A stretch of 64,000 nt of DNA, from assembly GCA_977017575.1 (NCBI GenBank), contig CDRNVI010000009.1:310001-374000 (forward strand). Reading direction: 5' to 3'. Shown piece after piece: positions 41,901-50,297 of this stretch. Every line of letters starts with the position of its first letter. Position 1 is the first letter of the stretch. The stretch is from Paramoeba atlantica (lineage: Eukaryota; Discosea). The position numbers and the translations under genes are program-made. Below the pieces are notes generated by a model. It was given only the letters and a program-made list of their open reading frames with translations. It was not told the DNA's origin and did no database searches.

Positions 41901-42458
41901 TTCGATTACACATTCCGTCCCTTTTCCCCACTTAGACGCAACGTTGTGTACATGGTCTGCTGACTTTGAGCTGCTGCTCCGTGTCGCCATCTCTCGCTCT
42001 GCTTCGCACTCGCTGTCTAACGACATCCCGTCACATTCGTCACGCAGATCTTTTTTATGAGATTCGTGTAGTTCGCCAGTGGCAACTTCACCCTTATCAG
42101 TCGGTTCTTCGGAGGTCTCGTTTCGCAGGTGGTGAGTGGCCTGGTCAGTGCCGTGGTCTGCCCAAATCTTTGAAAGTGGCTCTCCTCCGATGATTCTGAT
42201 TCGTGGCGTTTTCTTCGGTTTTGTCGGGGTGGGGGTAGTAGTTGTTCCGATGATCCTTATTCGTGGTATTCTCGTCTTTGTCGGGGTGGGGGGAATGGTC
42301 TCGCCAAATTTGTCGCCCGAAAAGTCATTGACTACGTGCTTTTTCTCCTTGTTCTTTTGGTATTTCTTTTCTGGTACGCTTGATTTCACTTTCGATCGAC
42401 CAGTTTTCACACCTAAGCCTTTCGACGTCTGAGAATCTACGCGAGCAAGGCGTGTCAT
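38970..42458 (-). CDS. LA3: intact RLE-type LINE polyprotein
   Basis: About 1,162 aa from ATG 42458 (MTRLARVDSQTSKG, compare MTRLCRTLSRATTH in LA1). A basic N-terminus has two copies of TPRIRIIG-like motifs. A beta-rich segment follows (WGFRQNAATYTSKGIVV...), then RT with GASPGPSGLSES and AYQDDVTLSS, the KLGGLGLISS thumb, CPGCCSQ...HVAGCSRC, CTKCKC...HPC and the RLE motif RSGPDIAIMWPHMGEVLYD then FTVVHTC. It ends YIPKENWIGGLRF. No interruption is seen, so this and LA1 are the best candidates for a recently active copy. The SL ends 24 nt upstream of the ATG. The ORF stays open upstream, but the ATG fits LA1. Confidence 0.9.
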   Translation of the reverse strand: MTRLARVDSQTSKGLGVKTGRSKVKSSVPEKKYQKNKEKKHVVNDFSGDKFGETIPPTPTKTRIPRIRIIGTTTTPTPTKPKKTPRIRIIGGEPLSKIWADHGTDQATHHLRNETSEEPTDKGEVATGELHESHKKDLRDECDGMSLDSECEAEREMATRSSSSKSADHVHNVASKWGKGTECVIEWGFRQNAATYTSKGIVVGRSARKGNVKIKISYEPAPGNEGPNGFLYLPQSNKIKIYSLRATKLLKVETTIRNLEEQADDISSEDGQSDLEPLPPMAQIDPSFSVHVVAIFRAIIRGYSAVKLDSEKAAIWHKFLNAPRDSLATVRQMSRRKQSIGHARKTEELSTECNLSADEREELQVDRRSIRNALTTARASNLGKATRIIDNVYRDSVLTADEKVQKLKELHPEGHAIQIPETDFPRIGIVEKSELRLAVDKLARGASPGPSGLSESMMRLLGDDDESSLSLCHMIRDVINGEIPLCVRKRLTRCRIIALPKPQNGIRPVAMGDTILKICGSILLQRHESSLKAFFAPIQRGVLCKNACESIIHELLQEYEDGHALLAVDFSNAYNTPRRDTIAQALTENSIFKPFMRLFYLEYGLPSELLFFAHNSLFATIESTSGIRQGSALSSMYFCALLQAPLREVASLYPDVKIRAYQDDVTLSSKNVQSLEAAFLHLREITGEFNLHVKFQKCEWFQKDTPRTDVPLPLEQLGVNFRTDAIKILGAYIGADEVVENLLLQKMEKHKCLFRRLLLMGPSNLSLAILRRCTIPRQDYHLRVHRPNATLRLAQSFETQVHRVLQKWCGADENALKLAALPQKLGGLGLISSTLKQKFCFESARTSIEEQFKPIYAPVDITGGVKAIEKAQSRGELSQRLLKKKISNEHEKQLAELQKNTEIEHILKRTKESNFHLESTSNYVNPYLFRYTLKMRLGISLSKTPAKITCPGCCSQESPSNIIPHVAGCSRCSGMNCTRKHSHIVRYLAELCSKAGLPSVIEPRIHSSYYCTKCKCTISAEVSEQHPCKARRIRSGPDIAIMWPHMGEVLYDFTVVHTCCTSYVKQTSNALLQQAIDRKIKKYVTEKGVDSDSFRCLATTDCGLLHSDTKALLKALAHRAQANYENVRHALQLEIEKMGAYTVVSQLREYIPKENWIGGLRF

Positions 42459-42482
42459 AGCGATTAAGTATATAAAAAAAAA

Positions 42483-42519
42483 CAACAAGGTACAGAAACT
42501 GTATCTTTATCGTTAAAGA
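42483..42519 (-). other. Spliced-leader copy at the LA3 5' end
   Basis: 37 nt identical to 30241-30277. The first three bases overlap the target duplication, so the element contributes at least 34 nt of leader. After ...TTGTTG the sequence becomes LA-specific (T-run, then the ATG at 42458). Confidence 0.8.
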
Positions 42520-42667
42520 TGACCCTTAATCCCCTGATAGTCGATAGCTATTTTGCGAATGCCCGCTCTTGTTTTAACTGAATCCACCACTCCAATCGAG
42601 ATATTCAACAAGGGCTGTCGATCAAAACTCCATGCAACTACGCATTCATTCCCTAGTCGAGCGTCTT

Positions 42668-43091
42668 ATGCACGACATGCTCGCAGCCAGACTTTATCAT
42701 AACACCAAACTGATAAGGCGCAAAGAGCGGGACAAGCTGTTTCTCGTGCCGCTGCAGAAGGACGATTTCGGTTTTCTATCTGATATTTGATACGTTTTCT
42801 ACCAGAAACAATACATACATATTATCAAACAAAAACATATACCACGCGCCGCAAGCAGCTGAGCGTCAAAGAAAAACTGTGTGGCAGTCACCCTAGTTGT
42901 GTAGTACCTTGTTATATTCGGTACCAGATGGTGCCACAATCAAATCGAAACTGGTCAGCAATAAAAGAATCTACAATGTGAAATGTAGAATAAGAAAAGA
43001 TGAAATAAGCATGCAGGTCACTCACCCTAGTTGTTTAGTACCTTGTTATATTTGGTACTGGGAAGCGCCGTAGTTCGACCAAAAACCAGAT
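42668..43091. mobile_element. 424-bp insertion with 8-bp target duplications
   Basis: It is bounded by AGCGTCTT at 42660-42667 and 43092-43099. It contains on the minus strand a piece of an LB-like RT (readable as HEKQLVPLFAPYQFGV), two copies of repeat D with the GTACCTTGTT hairpin, and the 57-bp repeat. It looks like a short chimeric, non-autonomous retrocopy mobilised by a LINE. Part of it was duplicated together with LBa. Confidence 0.7.
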
Positions 43092-44216
43092 AGCGTCTTT
43101 AGTCTGCTGCGCTATTCGTTCTGGGCTCAGGGGGAAGTCAACACCAATCCGCACCGTAGCGTAAAGCGCTCGAACTATCCGGGTGACCGCATTTACATTT
43201 CCTGATGTATCTGTGATTCGCAAATCTTCCTTTTCGAATCTCTGCTGCTCATGTGCTGTCGGCGGGCTATCGCAATCCAGAAATTCATTTAACACCTCAT
43301 CAGGTGACATGATACCGGGTGTCAAGGGTCTAGGGGTGGCCTCTGTTACCAGAAAGGGTGGTGGAGAAGAATATTGTGGAGACATGAGTTCTGCAACGGA
43401 AATATTCGTAACCGGTAGCGGAGACGGCAACTTCTGAAATGGGGACGACGGATCTGTTGCCGTATTTTCCGTGGCTTGAGTACGATTCTGCGTGGCCGCC
43501 ACCGGGCTTTGCGTAGTTCTTTCTTGTGCCTGTGGGGATACCGCTCGGGCGTAAGAAATTTGTTTCTGGCTCACGGTGTTGGGCGACGTGTCAATGTCCC
43601 CCCCAATAATTCGTATTCGCGGGCGGTTCCCGTTCTTCGCCTCTTTTGGTCCATCACAGTTCATGAGATTCAGCCTCTTGCCAAGGCGACGAAATATATT
43701 GGACGGCAGGTGTGCAGTTTTAATTTTAACCGTGGACCCGTTTCCTTCTGTCATGCCACTGTTTTGCTGGTTCCCACGTTTGGGGTGTGCCTTCGGAGAT
43801 GGAGGTGTTATTGAATTTGGAAGCGGAGGTGGCGGAGAGAGCGGCTCCCGAGGCAGGGGTAGGGTCGACTGCTGGGGCGGTTGCGGAGGCGACTGCGGAA
43901 GTGGTGACTGCGTAGGTCGCGATTGCGGGGGTTGAGGGGGGGGAGGGGCCTGCGGTGGAGGAGCGTTCGGCGATGAGTTCTGTGGGGGCGTGTCGCTCGG
44001 CGGCTTGTCGGGAAATTTCTTCTGTGATGACAAAGGCGGCAATTGCGTCGCTGGCGCGGCTCGAGGAGGTGGGGAATTCTGTGCGGGTGGAGCGCCACGT
44101 GGGGGAGAGTTCGGAGCGACCGGCGCCGATTTCTTTCTGCGGCGGGCTGGGGCTAGAGGCAAAATCTCGGGAGCTACTCCTGATTCTTTCGCCTTGGAGC
44201 GAGTTACCACTCCCAT
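43092..44216 (-). CDS. LB LINE N-terminal region
   Basis: From the ATG at 44216: MGVVTRSKAKESGVAPEILP, then a strongly proline-rich, low-complexity stretch (about residues 30-120), basic motifs with RIRIIGGD, and the block MSPDEVLNEFLDCDSPP...FPLSPERIAQQTKDA, which precedes ARLGNECVVAW at 42660 across the 424-bp insertion. It resembles the LF N-terminus at 1848-2697. Disordered N-terminal regions of this kind often bind RNA in LINE proteins; that is inference. No zinc finger is seen. Confidence 0.75.
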
Positions 44217-44255
44217 TGAAGAGTAAACGATTAGAAAATAATGCAAGAATCTAAT

Positions 44256-44425
44256 GGGTACTCATAGGGGAGGCTGAGGAGGTCAGGAAGGCGCTCGATG
44301 TTTTTTCTAATGTTGGCTCCCGATGCGGACTTTTCCTAAACCCATCGAAATGTGAGATAATAACACCGCCTGCTTCATCCCATCTCACAGGATTATTTCC
44401 AGAGATACCGAAGACTAAAACTCGT
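44256..44425 (+). pseudogene. LC1 continuation: RT palm/thumb piece
   Basis: It starts with the second GGGTACT and reads VLIGEAEEVRKALDVFSNVG then SRCGLFLNPSKCEII, the sequence expected right after LWYLDDG at 32657. It is cut at 44425 by DIRS2 and resumes in the same frame at 49639 (KTKTR then TDGNFDILGSPIG). Confidence 0.8.
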
Positions 44426-44538
44426 ATGTAAACTTGAGAAAGTAATTTTGATTACGTCTTATATCGAAAACATATGGCATTATTATCATTATTGTTGTAC
44501 GTGTTAGAACATTTCCGCTATTTGAAAAGAAAAAGTTT
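44426..44538 (+). repeat. DIRS2 repeat A1
   Basis: 113 bp, from ATGTAAACTTGAG to AAAAAGTTT, matching A2 at 49310-49422. Gag starts two bases after it. Confidence 0.88.
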
Positions 44539-44539
44539 T

Positions 44540-45853
44540 ATGCCGACAACTCGATCTCAGGCCGCTGCGCAAGCCGCAATACGCCCAGAGCATGCTATTT
44601 CTCCTGAAGAGGACACAGAGGAGCCAATTCCAATTTATCCAAATCTGAATAAGCGCAGAGCGACGCGTCAACGGTCCCGTTCTGTACCGAGACTCGCGAA
44701 CCCCTTTAGCCGTGTAGTAGAAGAAGAAACGAGTTCGCAAACTGCGGCAAGCGCACAAAATGGTGCTGTTGATCCGCGAGTCCAATCTGCCAACCAGATG
44801 CTGGAAGTATTTGGTGGACTATCAAGACAACTTGAGACACTTCTGAAAGCCCAACAGGAGCAGCAGTCATTTTGGGAGCGCCGTACTACACAGTCAGATG
44901 AACGATTAGAGGCGCTTATTCAAAACCTACGCGTCAGCCCTTTAGCTTCTGGGAACGACCGTTCCACTCCGGTACCCACCTCTCAGACTTCGGTGAGAAA
45001 CATAACCCGAAACCCAGCGATGTCCGCGCAACCTCTTTCAGAGGACGAAGTGCAAGAGAAGGTTTTACGCATTACAGCACTACTGGAAGAAAATGAGGTT
45101 GAAATCGAAGTAACCTGGTACCTCGAGAAAAACGGCCCACTTACCGCAATAACATGGCGAGGCAACCCAAAGGCGGGTAACGATGATGATGGAAATCCCA
45201 ATTTGATTGTTAAATACGAAAAAGGGGACTTCCCTTTCCCAAAGGATGGTGTCATCTACACAAGAGTTCACGTCGTTAACCAGATTCCAATAATGCCTGG
45301 GAAGATTGAGGACGCATCAGAATTTGAACCGTGCGAAGAAGTGCCTGGGAAGTTTGTGTTTCACGATGTTCGGACGTGGAATGAGTACCTCCGATCGGTC
45401 GATCAGCACAGTGTCGATTTACTAGAGCATCGTATTCGTATCGACCTAGAATTGCCAGCAATAATGACGGAAGATTCGGCCTTTCATTGGAGCCTATTGC
45501 GAGAATGGATGCGCGATGCGTTCCGTCGGGGAGGTATTGACTTGGAGGATCCACATCAAGCAAGCATAGGACAAAAGTTACTTGACAAAGTGCGTATAAC
45601 ACAAGGCGTCCTTCGTGGGGCTGATTCAACGTACGTAAGGACTCGCTACGAAACTCAACGCAGCGATGATACATTGGGAAATACGATACGTCAGAGCATT
45701 TCCTATGGTTCGCGCGGACGAGGTCGAGGGCGTGGTGGACATGTTTCTTATCGAGGATCGTTTCGTGGAGGATACGGCGCCACGTCGAGCACTACAGCAG
45801 GAAGCTATGGAAGAGCGGGTTTTCGCGGGAGGGGGTCTGGCCCGCGAAGTTGA
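44540..45853 (+). CDS. DIRS2 Gag-like protein (element part)
   Basis: About 437 aa. An R/S-rich N-terminus (MPTTRSQAAAQ) precedes a predicted coiled coil (MLEVFGGLSRQLETLLKAQQ). A beta-rich segment follows (VEIEVTWYLEKNG..AITWRG...LIVKYEKGDFPFP), then an alpha-rich part and a glycine/arginine-rich tail (RGRGRGRGGHVSYRGSFRGG). It has no CCHC knuckle, unlike DIRS1, so the RG tail may provide RNA binding. Upstream in-frame sequence lies inside A1, so the ATG at 44540 is preferred. Confidence 0.78.
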   Translation: MPTTRSQAAAQAAIRPEHAISPEEDTEEPIPIYPNLNKRRATRQRSRSVPRLANPFSRVVEEETSSQTAASAQNGAVDPRVQSANQMLEVFGGLSRQLETLLKAQQEQQSFWERRTTQSDERLEALIQNLRVSPLASGNDRSTPVPTSQTSVRNITRNPAMSAQPLSEDEVQEKVLRITALLEENEVEIEVTWYLEKNGPLTAITWRGNPKAGNDDDGNPNLIVKYEKGDFPFPKDGVIYTRVHVVNQIPIMPGKIEDASEFEPCEEVPGKFVFHDVRTWNEYLRSVDQHSVDLLEHRIRIDLELPAIMTEDSAFHWSLLREWMRDAFRRGGIDLEDPHQASIGQKLLDKVRITQGVLRGADSTYVRTRYETQRSDDTLGNTIRQSISYGSRGRGRGRGGHVSYRGSFRGGYGATSSTTAGSYGRAGFRGRGSGPRS

Positions 45854-46365
45854 CTCTCCGAAGTCCGCCCCCGTGGCAAAAGCCAGTCAAAAATAGGTTT
45901 AAAAGTTCTTTCTACAATAAATCAAAACCAGAATATGAAAAAAGTTTTAAAACAATCACAGTCCAGCAAGTTTCATTCCGACCATCAAATTACATTAAGT
46001 CAAAAAAGCAAGTTAGTTTCTTAATTCCTCTCCGGGTATGCTCTCTGCTATTTTATCTCCACATTTGTAAGAAGAAAGACGTAAAGTTTCTATGCTATAT
46101 GAATTGAGTAAATGCTACTACATATTCGTTCTTTGATGAAAGGTATGTTGTTTACGCTAACTTTGAAGAGAAAATTTTTTATTACTTGAAATCTAGTTGA
46201 CTTACGAGTGGGTGTTCGCCGGCACCCACCCACCGCGAACAAAACTACCCACCTAGAAGGAAAAAGAATAGAAAAATATTCTGTAAAAAAATAATATGCT
46301 ATTTTGTAATTCGTCACTACGAAGGTAATAAAGACAACATACTAAACAAATTTTTAACCACTCCG
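45854..46365 (+). other. DIRS2 spacer between gag and YR
   Basis: No gene is seen. A hairpin, GTGGGTG-TTCGCCGG-CACCCAC, lies near 46208-46232 and resembles CTGGGTG...CACCCAG at the start of the B repeat (49109-49135). It could be a recognition or RNA-structure element. Confidence 0.5.
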
Positions 46366-47451
46366 ATGAATTACTTTCGTAAACTTTCACTACCGCAACG
46401 TCGCACCCGTTCGGTAAAAACGATCAAAATAAGTACAAATCCATCTCAACCAATAAAACTCCAGAGCGAAAAGAGGATAACTCCGGTTCACGGACAATTG
46501 AAGACAATTACATTAAGTCAAAAAAGCAAGCTAGTTTCTTTACCGCAACGTCGCACCCTAGCAAGAGCAGCATTCCAAAGAAAATCTTACAGCGAGGAAG
46601 TTCAATTTGTAATGGAAGTCATGGGCATAAGAAAATGGACGACACAACAAGCATTAGTTCCAATGTGGTGTCAGACAACATGGTTAACGCGTGCCCGCCT
46701 GCTACGAATGTTGCATTCCCGCCGTCTCAAATTATTCGACGACGATGTCGTAAAACTAATAAACGACATGTCCTTGTCACTCCAAACGAAAGAAACGTAT
46801 CTGAAGCACCTTATAGCATTGATGGTACAGTCCGGGAAGCTAGCAACGCATTCCCGTCTTCTGCTAAAGTCACTAATTCGGCGCGGATCGCAAATTCCAT
46901 TTCAACAAGCCCAGCCTTTGACCAAGGCACAACTGAACAAGTTGCTACCATTTATGACGTCAGAAATGGCAGCTACAGTACTGATTGCCTACAAAACCGC
47001 ATCTCGTGCGGGGGAAGTCGCGCTTTTGAAACGAAGGGATTTCATAGTGGCACGACCGGACTGCATCATCCTGTACTGGGGGAACAAGACGAAAACAACC
47101 AAAGCTCACCCTTTTCGCCCGGACACAATGGTAGTTATAGAAGGGGCCTACACGAACCAAATATATCAATACCTACGTTGCCTTTCCCCCAACACTCATA
47201 TTTCTACCCTGAGCTCAATGGAAATCACTCGTTTCTTTCGGCGCCATCTGGGCAGAGGATACTCCTCCCATTCCATCAAACGGGGGGCTATTCACCAGTT
47301 GATGGAGCATGTAGCCGGCAAACGTATCACATTGGAGGAGGTGATGCGTATCGCGAACCACCGCCAGCTCCCTTCCCTGCTACGATACTCGGGGGTGAAC
47401 GAGCACACCGCGCGAGCTTTAGGAACGCAGAATACGACAAGGCTCCTTTGA
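46366..47451 (+). CDS. DIRS2 tyrosine recombinase (element part)
   Basis: About 361 aa, with a basic N-terminus and a core-binding helix region (MWCQTTWLTRARLLRML). The catalytic signatures are TASRAGEVALLKRRD (box-I arginine), SSHSIKRGAIHQLM (HxxR) and SLLRYSGVNEHTARALG (nucleophile tyrosine). It should recombine a circular cDNA into short matched cores. Its end is overlapped by the RT-RNase H frame. Confidence 0.87.
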   Translation: MNYFRKLSLPQRRTRSVKTIKISTNPSQPIKLQSEKRITPVHGQLKTITLSQKSKLVSLPQRRTLARAAFQRKSYSEEVQFVMEVMGIRKWTTQQALVPMWCQTTWLTRARLLRMLHSRRLKLFDDDVVKLINDMSLSLQTKETYLKHLIALMVQSGKLATHSRLLLKSLIRRGSQIPFQQAQPLTKAQLNKLLPFMTSEMAATVLIAYKTASRAGEVALLKRRDFIVARPDCIILYWGNKTKTTKAHPFRPDTMVVIEGAYTNQIYQYLRCLSPNTHISTLSSMEITRFFRRHLGRGYSSHSIKRGAIHQLMEHVAGKRITLEEVMRIANHRQLPSLLRYSGVNEHTARALGTQNTTRLL

Positions 47452-49148
47452 AATCTCGATTTCTCACCGATCTAAATTTAAGCTGGGATACACTAGACAA
47501 AGATGCCCAATTTTCCACCCGGAGAGTATGGTCTCGCCCCCATCGAATGATGCAGCCACCCACCCCTGACGAAATGAAACTTCCTCTTCATGCCCCATCA
47601 GTGCCTTCTTTGGATATTGCTCGCATAAGAAGCTGGATGCAACCGGAAATGAAGTGTCGTTTTGACGAGGTATGGAAGTTACTAACCAATCCTCAGTGTT
47701 TAGAGAAAAATGTAAATTTGTGTTCCGTAAAGAGCTCAACTCTGTCACAAAATGATATCAGTAAACTTCTGAAGTCGGAAATAATACGGCGCGTGACTTA
47801 TGAAGAATTGGAAAGCCATCCAACGAAGGCTCAGATAATACCGTTTACGACTTTTGAAGAAAGAGACAGTGGTGCCCGACGTCGATTTATATGCTGGCCA
47901 AAAAGTCATAATCTAGCTTTAGAACATAAATACAAAGCCGATGTCCCGATCGGACAACCAGTATCTTACGTAAACAGAGTACGTTACGAAAGGGGTATGA
48001 AAAGAGATTTAAAGGCCGGTTTCTTTCAAGTCGAACTACCAGCAGCAACACGGGCCTACTATCGGTTTTGTTATGGCGCTGCAACATACGAAATGACGCG
48101 AATGCCCATGGGGCATGCATGCGCACCGGAAATCCAACAAATTCTAACGGCAACTCTTGCGGGGCACGCGAATTACAGCGCACAAACCGCGGATTCTCAG
48201 GGTTTTCGCACGGACCAACTTGATGTTTACCTTGACGGTATAAGATACTGCGGATCGAAAATCGAAGTGACCGCCTACGAACGTTTCGTTGACGAGCGAG
48301 CAAACATGACACACATGACTTTCAAAGAAGAAGATACGTGTAATGCAACGAAGTACGATTTTCTCGGTGTTCGCTATGATCACGACAAAAAGTGCTATAA
48401 TTTGAGCGATCGCTTCATCAAAAAAATACCTCACGAAATTGCTTCACACGCTCCCTTACATGCGTATGAATCATTATGTGCCAGGCTCGTATATGCATCT
48501 GCAGTTCTTGGTGTTATTATGCCCAGATACTACTGGGCTATAAAATTCATTCGACGTCAAATATCGAAGCTAAACAAAGGTATGATACGAGAGCATGATA
48601 CCGTAAAATTGTCGTATGTGGTGAGCGTACAACTCAACCGGTGGATTCAAGAGGTGAAAAATAATCAACCTCAACTGTATTCCGTGGCTGAGTCGTCAAA
48701 ATTTGCTACTCTCTACACCGACGCTTCCCTAGATGGTTGGGGTGCAGTTCTTTTTCTACCCGACGGTACTGTTTATGGCACCGGGGCAGCTTGGGACAAA
48801 GATATTGAGATTAATCACGGGGAAGCCTTGGCGATCGAAAATGCTCTGATAGCCTTTGCAGAGCATTGGAACCAGGTAAAATTTATACGACTTCGTGTGG
48901 ATAACACAAGTGTTGAAGCCGCCATGAGGAAACGATGGGCGGATTCGTACAATATATCCGATGTACTAACCCGAATCCTGTCTTATTTACACCTGAATCA
49001 TATGCTGGTCTTTCCGGAGTATGTCACCACGCAAGAAAATCAGGCTGATGCGTGGAGTCGTAATCGCTATGATACTTGGCGAGATGGAGGAGTACACAAA
49101 CTTGCGACTGGGTGGGTGCCGCCGACACCCAGTCGTGAGTTCTTTTAG
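46635..49148 (+). CDS. DIRS2 RT-RNase H (element part)
   Basis: About 837 aa. The first 270 or so codons overlap YR in another frame and are low in recognisable content. RT follows with ERDSGARRRFICWPKSHN, MKRDLKAGFFQVELP, MPMGHACAPEIQ and LDVYLDGIRY; RNase H follows with TLYTDASLDGWGAVLFLPDG and a DNTSVEAAM strand. The frame runs into the B1 repeat and ends GWVPPTPSREFF, so the protein end is encoded by the terminal repeat. Confidence 0.83.
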   Translation: MDDTTSISSNVVSDNMVNACPPATNVAFPPSQIIRRRCRKTNKRHVLVTPNERNVSEAPYSIDGTVREASNAFPSSAKVTNSARIANSISTSPAFDQGTTEQVATIYDVRNGSYSTDCLQNRISCGGSRAFETKGFHSGTTGLHHPVLGEQDENNQSSPFSPGHNGSYRRGLHEPNISIPTLPFPQHSYFYPELNGNHSFLSAPSGQRILLPFHQTGGYSPVDGACSRQTYHIGGGDAYREPPPAPFPATILGGERAHRASFRNAEYDKAPLKSRFLTDLNLSWDTLDKDAQFSTRRVWSRPHRMMQPPTPDEMKLPLHAPSVPSLDIARIRSWMQPEMKCRFDEVWKLLTNPQCLEKNVNLCSVKSSTLSQNDISKLLKSEIIRRVTYEELESHPTKAQIIPFTTFEERDSGARRRFICWPKSHNLALEHKYKADVPIGQPVSYVNRVRYERGMKRDLKAGFFQVELPAATRAYYRFCYGAATYEMTRMPMGHACAPEIQQILTATLAGHANYSAQTADSQGFRTDQLDVYLDGIRYCGSKIEVTAYERFVDERANMTHMTFKEEDTCNATKYDFLGVRYDHDKKCYNLSDRFIKKIPHEIASHAPLHAYESLCARLVYASAVLGVIMPRYYWAIKFIRRQISKLNKGMIREHDTVKLSYVVSVQLNRWIQEVKNNQPQLYSVAESSKFATLYTDASLDGWGAVLFLPDGTVYGTGAAWDKDIEINHGEALAIENALIAFAEHWNQVKFIRLRVDNTSVEAAMRKRWADSYNISDVLTRILSYLHLNHMLVFPEYVTTQENQADAWSRNRYDTWRDGGVHKLATGWVPPTPSREFF

Positions 49149-49638
49149 CAAGTTAGTTTTGTTTTCTACTATGTAACATTCTTTCGCGAATCCTAAATAG
49201 AATAGTTTATAGTATCCTTATATTTCTTACGTCACGAGTTCACCAATAACATTCTGGTTTTAAATTTGTGTTACTTCGCTTTCATTCACAATGATGCGGA
49301 ATCGAAATTATGTAAACTTGAGAAAGTAATTTTGATTACGTCTTATATCGAAAACATATGGCATTATTATCATTATTGTTGTACGTGTTAGAACATTTCC
49401 GCTATTTGAAAAGAAAAAGTTTCCCGCCCGCCTCCCCACGCCACGTGCCGCCGACACCCAGTCGTGAGTTCTTTTAGCAAGTTAGTTTTGTTTTCTACTA
49501 TGTAACATTCTTTCGCGAATCCTAAATAGAATAGTTTATAGTATCCTTATATTTCTTACGTCACGAGTTCACCAATAACATTCTGGTTTTAAATTTGTGT
49601 TACTTCGCTTTCATTCACAATGATGCGGAATCGAAATT
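49116..49638 (+). repeat. DIRS2 split direct repeats B1-A2-B2
   Basis: B1 49116-49309 (194 bp), A2 49310-49422 (113 bp), B2 49445-49638 (194 bp). B1 begins in a hairpin CTGGGTG...CACCCAG. A further B copy, alone and inverted, is at 35946-36162. Confidence 0.9.
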
Positions 49639-50270
49639 ACTGATGGAAATTTCGACATCTTGGGCTCCCCGATTGGGTCAGCGGAGCATTGCGTGGAGTT
49701 TCTCAGGTCAGAAGCCATTGAGCCCGCACGCGAAACATTAGACGCAATAGGTTTCATAGGAGACCCACAAGTAGCCATGTCCCTCATCCGGCAGTGCACT
49801 GGATTCTGTCAAATGGTCTACGCACTTCGCACGACACCCCCTCAGGCGCTTTCTGAGCTTTGTAATTCCCTTGATGAAAATGTTCTAAAAGCCACGGAAT
49901 GAGCACTTTTCCCTCTGGATTCCCACGAGCGTGACCAAATCCAACGTAAGAAGCGCAACGGGGGTTTTGGTCTCAGGTCTTCGCTCCTCCACGCAACAGC
50001 AGCATATGTCTCCTCCGTTGCGCACGCCGCCGATGCAGACGATTGGGACCCTTCAGAAGCCGAGGGATTCACCATTTCCGTGCAGGACGTGAATAGAAAG
50101 GCGGGGGTAGAACTTGTGGATCCCGGTACAGGACGCATCCCGAAACAGAATAAACCACATCCAGAGTCCAGCCAAAGACACATTACTTGTTTGCTACAAA
50201 ATAATTTCTTCGTGTTCGCGCGTAGACAAAGAACAGTGACAATATCCTTCGAACAATTCTATTTTTTTTT
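49639..50270 (+). pseudogene. LC1 continuation: thumb region
   Basis: Reads TDGNFDILGSPIGSAEHCVE...FCQMVYALRTTP, then an in-frame TGA at 49900-49902, then HERDQIQRKKRNGGFGLRSS (the GG.GLRS thumb motif) and ...KPHPESSQRH. Similarity to LC ends near 50184, and a T/G-run follows at 50262-50286. The RLE part does not follow; a comparable C-terminus is at 52992. Confidence 0.75.
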
Positions 50271-50297
50271 TTTTGGGGGGGGGGGGTATTAAAAACT

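Larger units (their letters stand above)
38596..42516 (-). mobile_element. LA3: full-length RLE LINE inserted in LBb
   Basis: It is flanked by a 7-bp duplication AGATGAC (38589-38595 and 42517-42523). The 5' end is the SL copy. The protein gene is 42458-38970, followed by a 3' UTR with ATTGTTGTTGTTGG-like repeats and a poly(A) tail (T-run 38745-38767). A further 148 bp between the tail and the target duplication remain unexplained. A matching 3' end is at 55142-55846. Confidence 0.82.
32665..44255 (-). mobile_element. LB composite: full-span RLE LINE with duplication and nested insertions
   Basis: It is inserted in LC1 in reverse orientation and flanked by GGGTACT (32658-32664 and 44256-44262). 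From 5' to 3' on the minus strand: LB N-terminus (44216-43092), a 424-bp insertion, the LB middle (42667-42517), the LA3 insertion, LB (38595-36163), a solo DIRS2 B repeat (36162-35946), a second near-identical LB copy from within the 424-bp insertion onward (35945-32844), and the 3' UTR. The duplication preceded LA3 insertion, because only one copy carries LA3. Confidence 0.75.
44426..49638 (+). mobile_element. DIRS2: complete-looking YR retroelement inserted in LC1
   Basis: The order is A1 (44426-44538), gag, YR overlapped by RT-RNase H, B1 (49116-49309), A2 (49310-49422), B2 (49445-49638). The repeats look identical within each pair, so it is young, and it looks whole. It sits in LC1 without target duplication (CTCGT then ACTGATG join cleanly across it). 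YR and RT frames overlap by about 800 bp. Confidence 0.87.
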
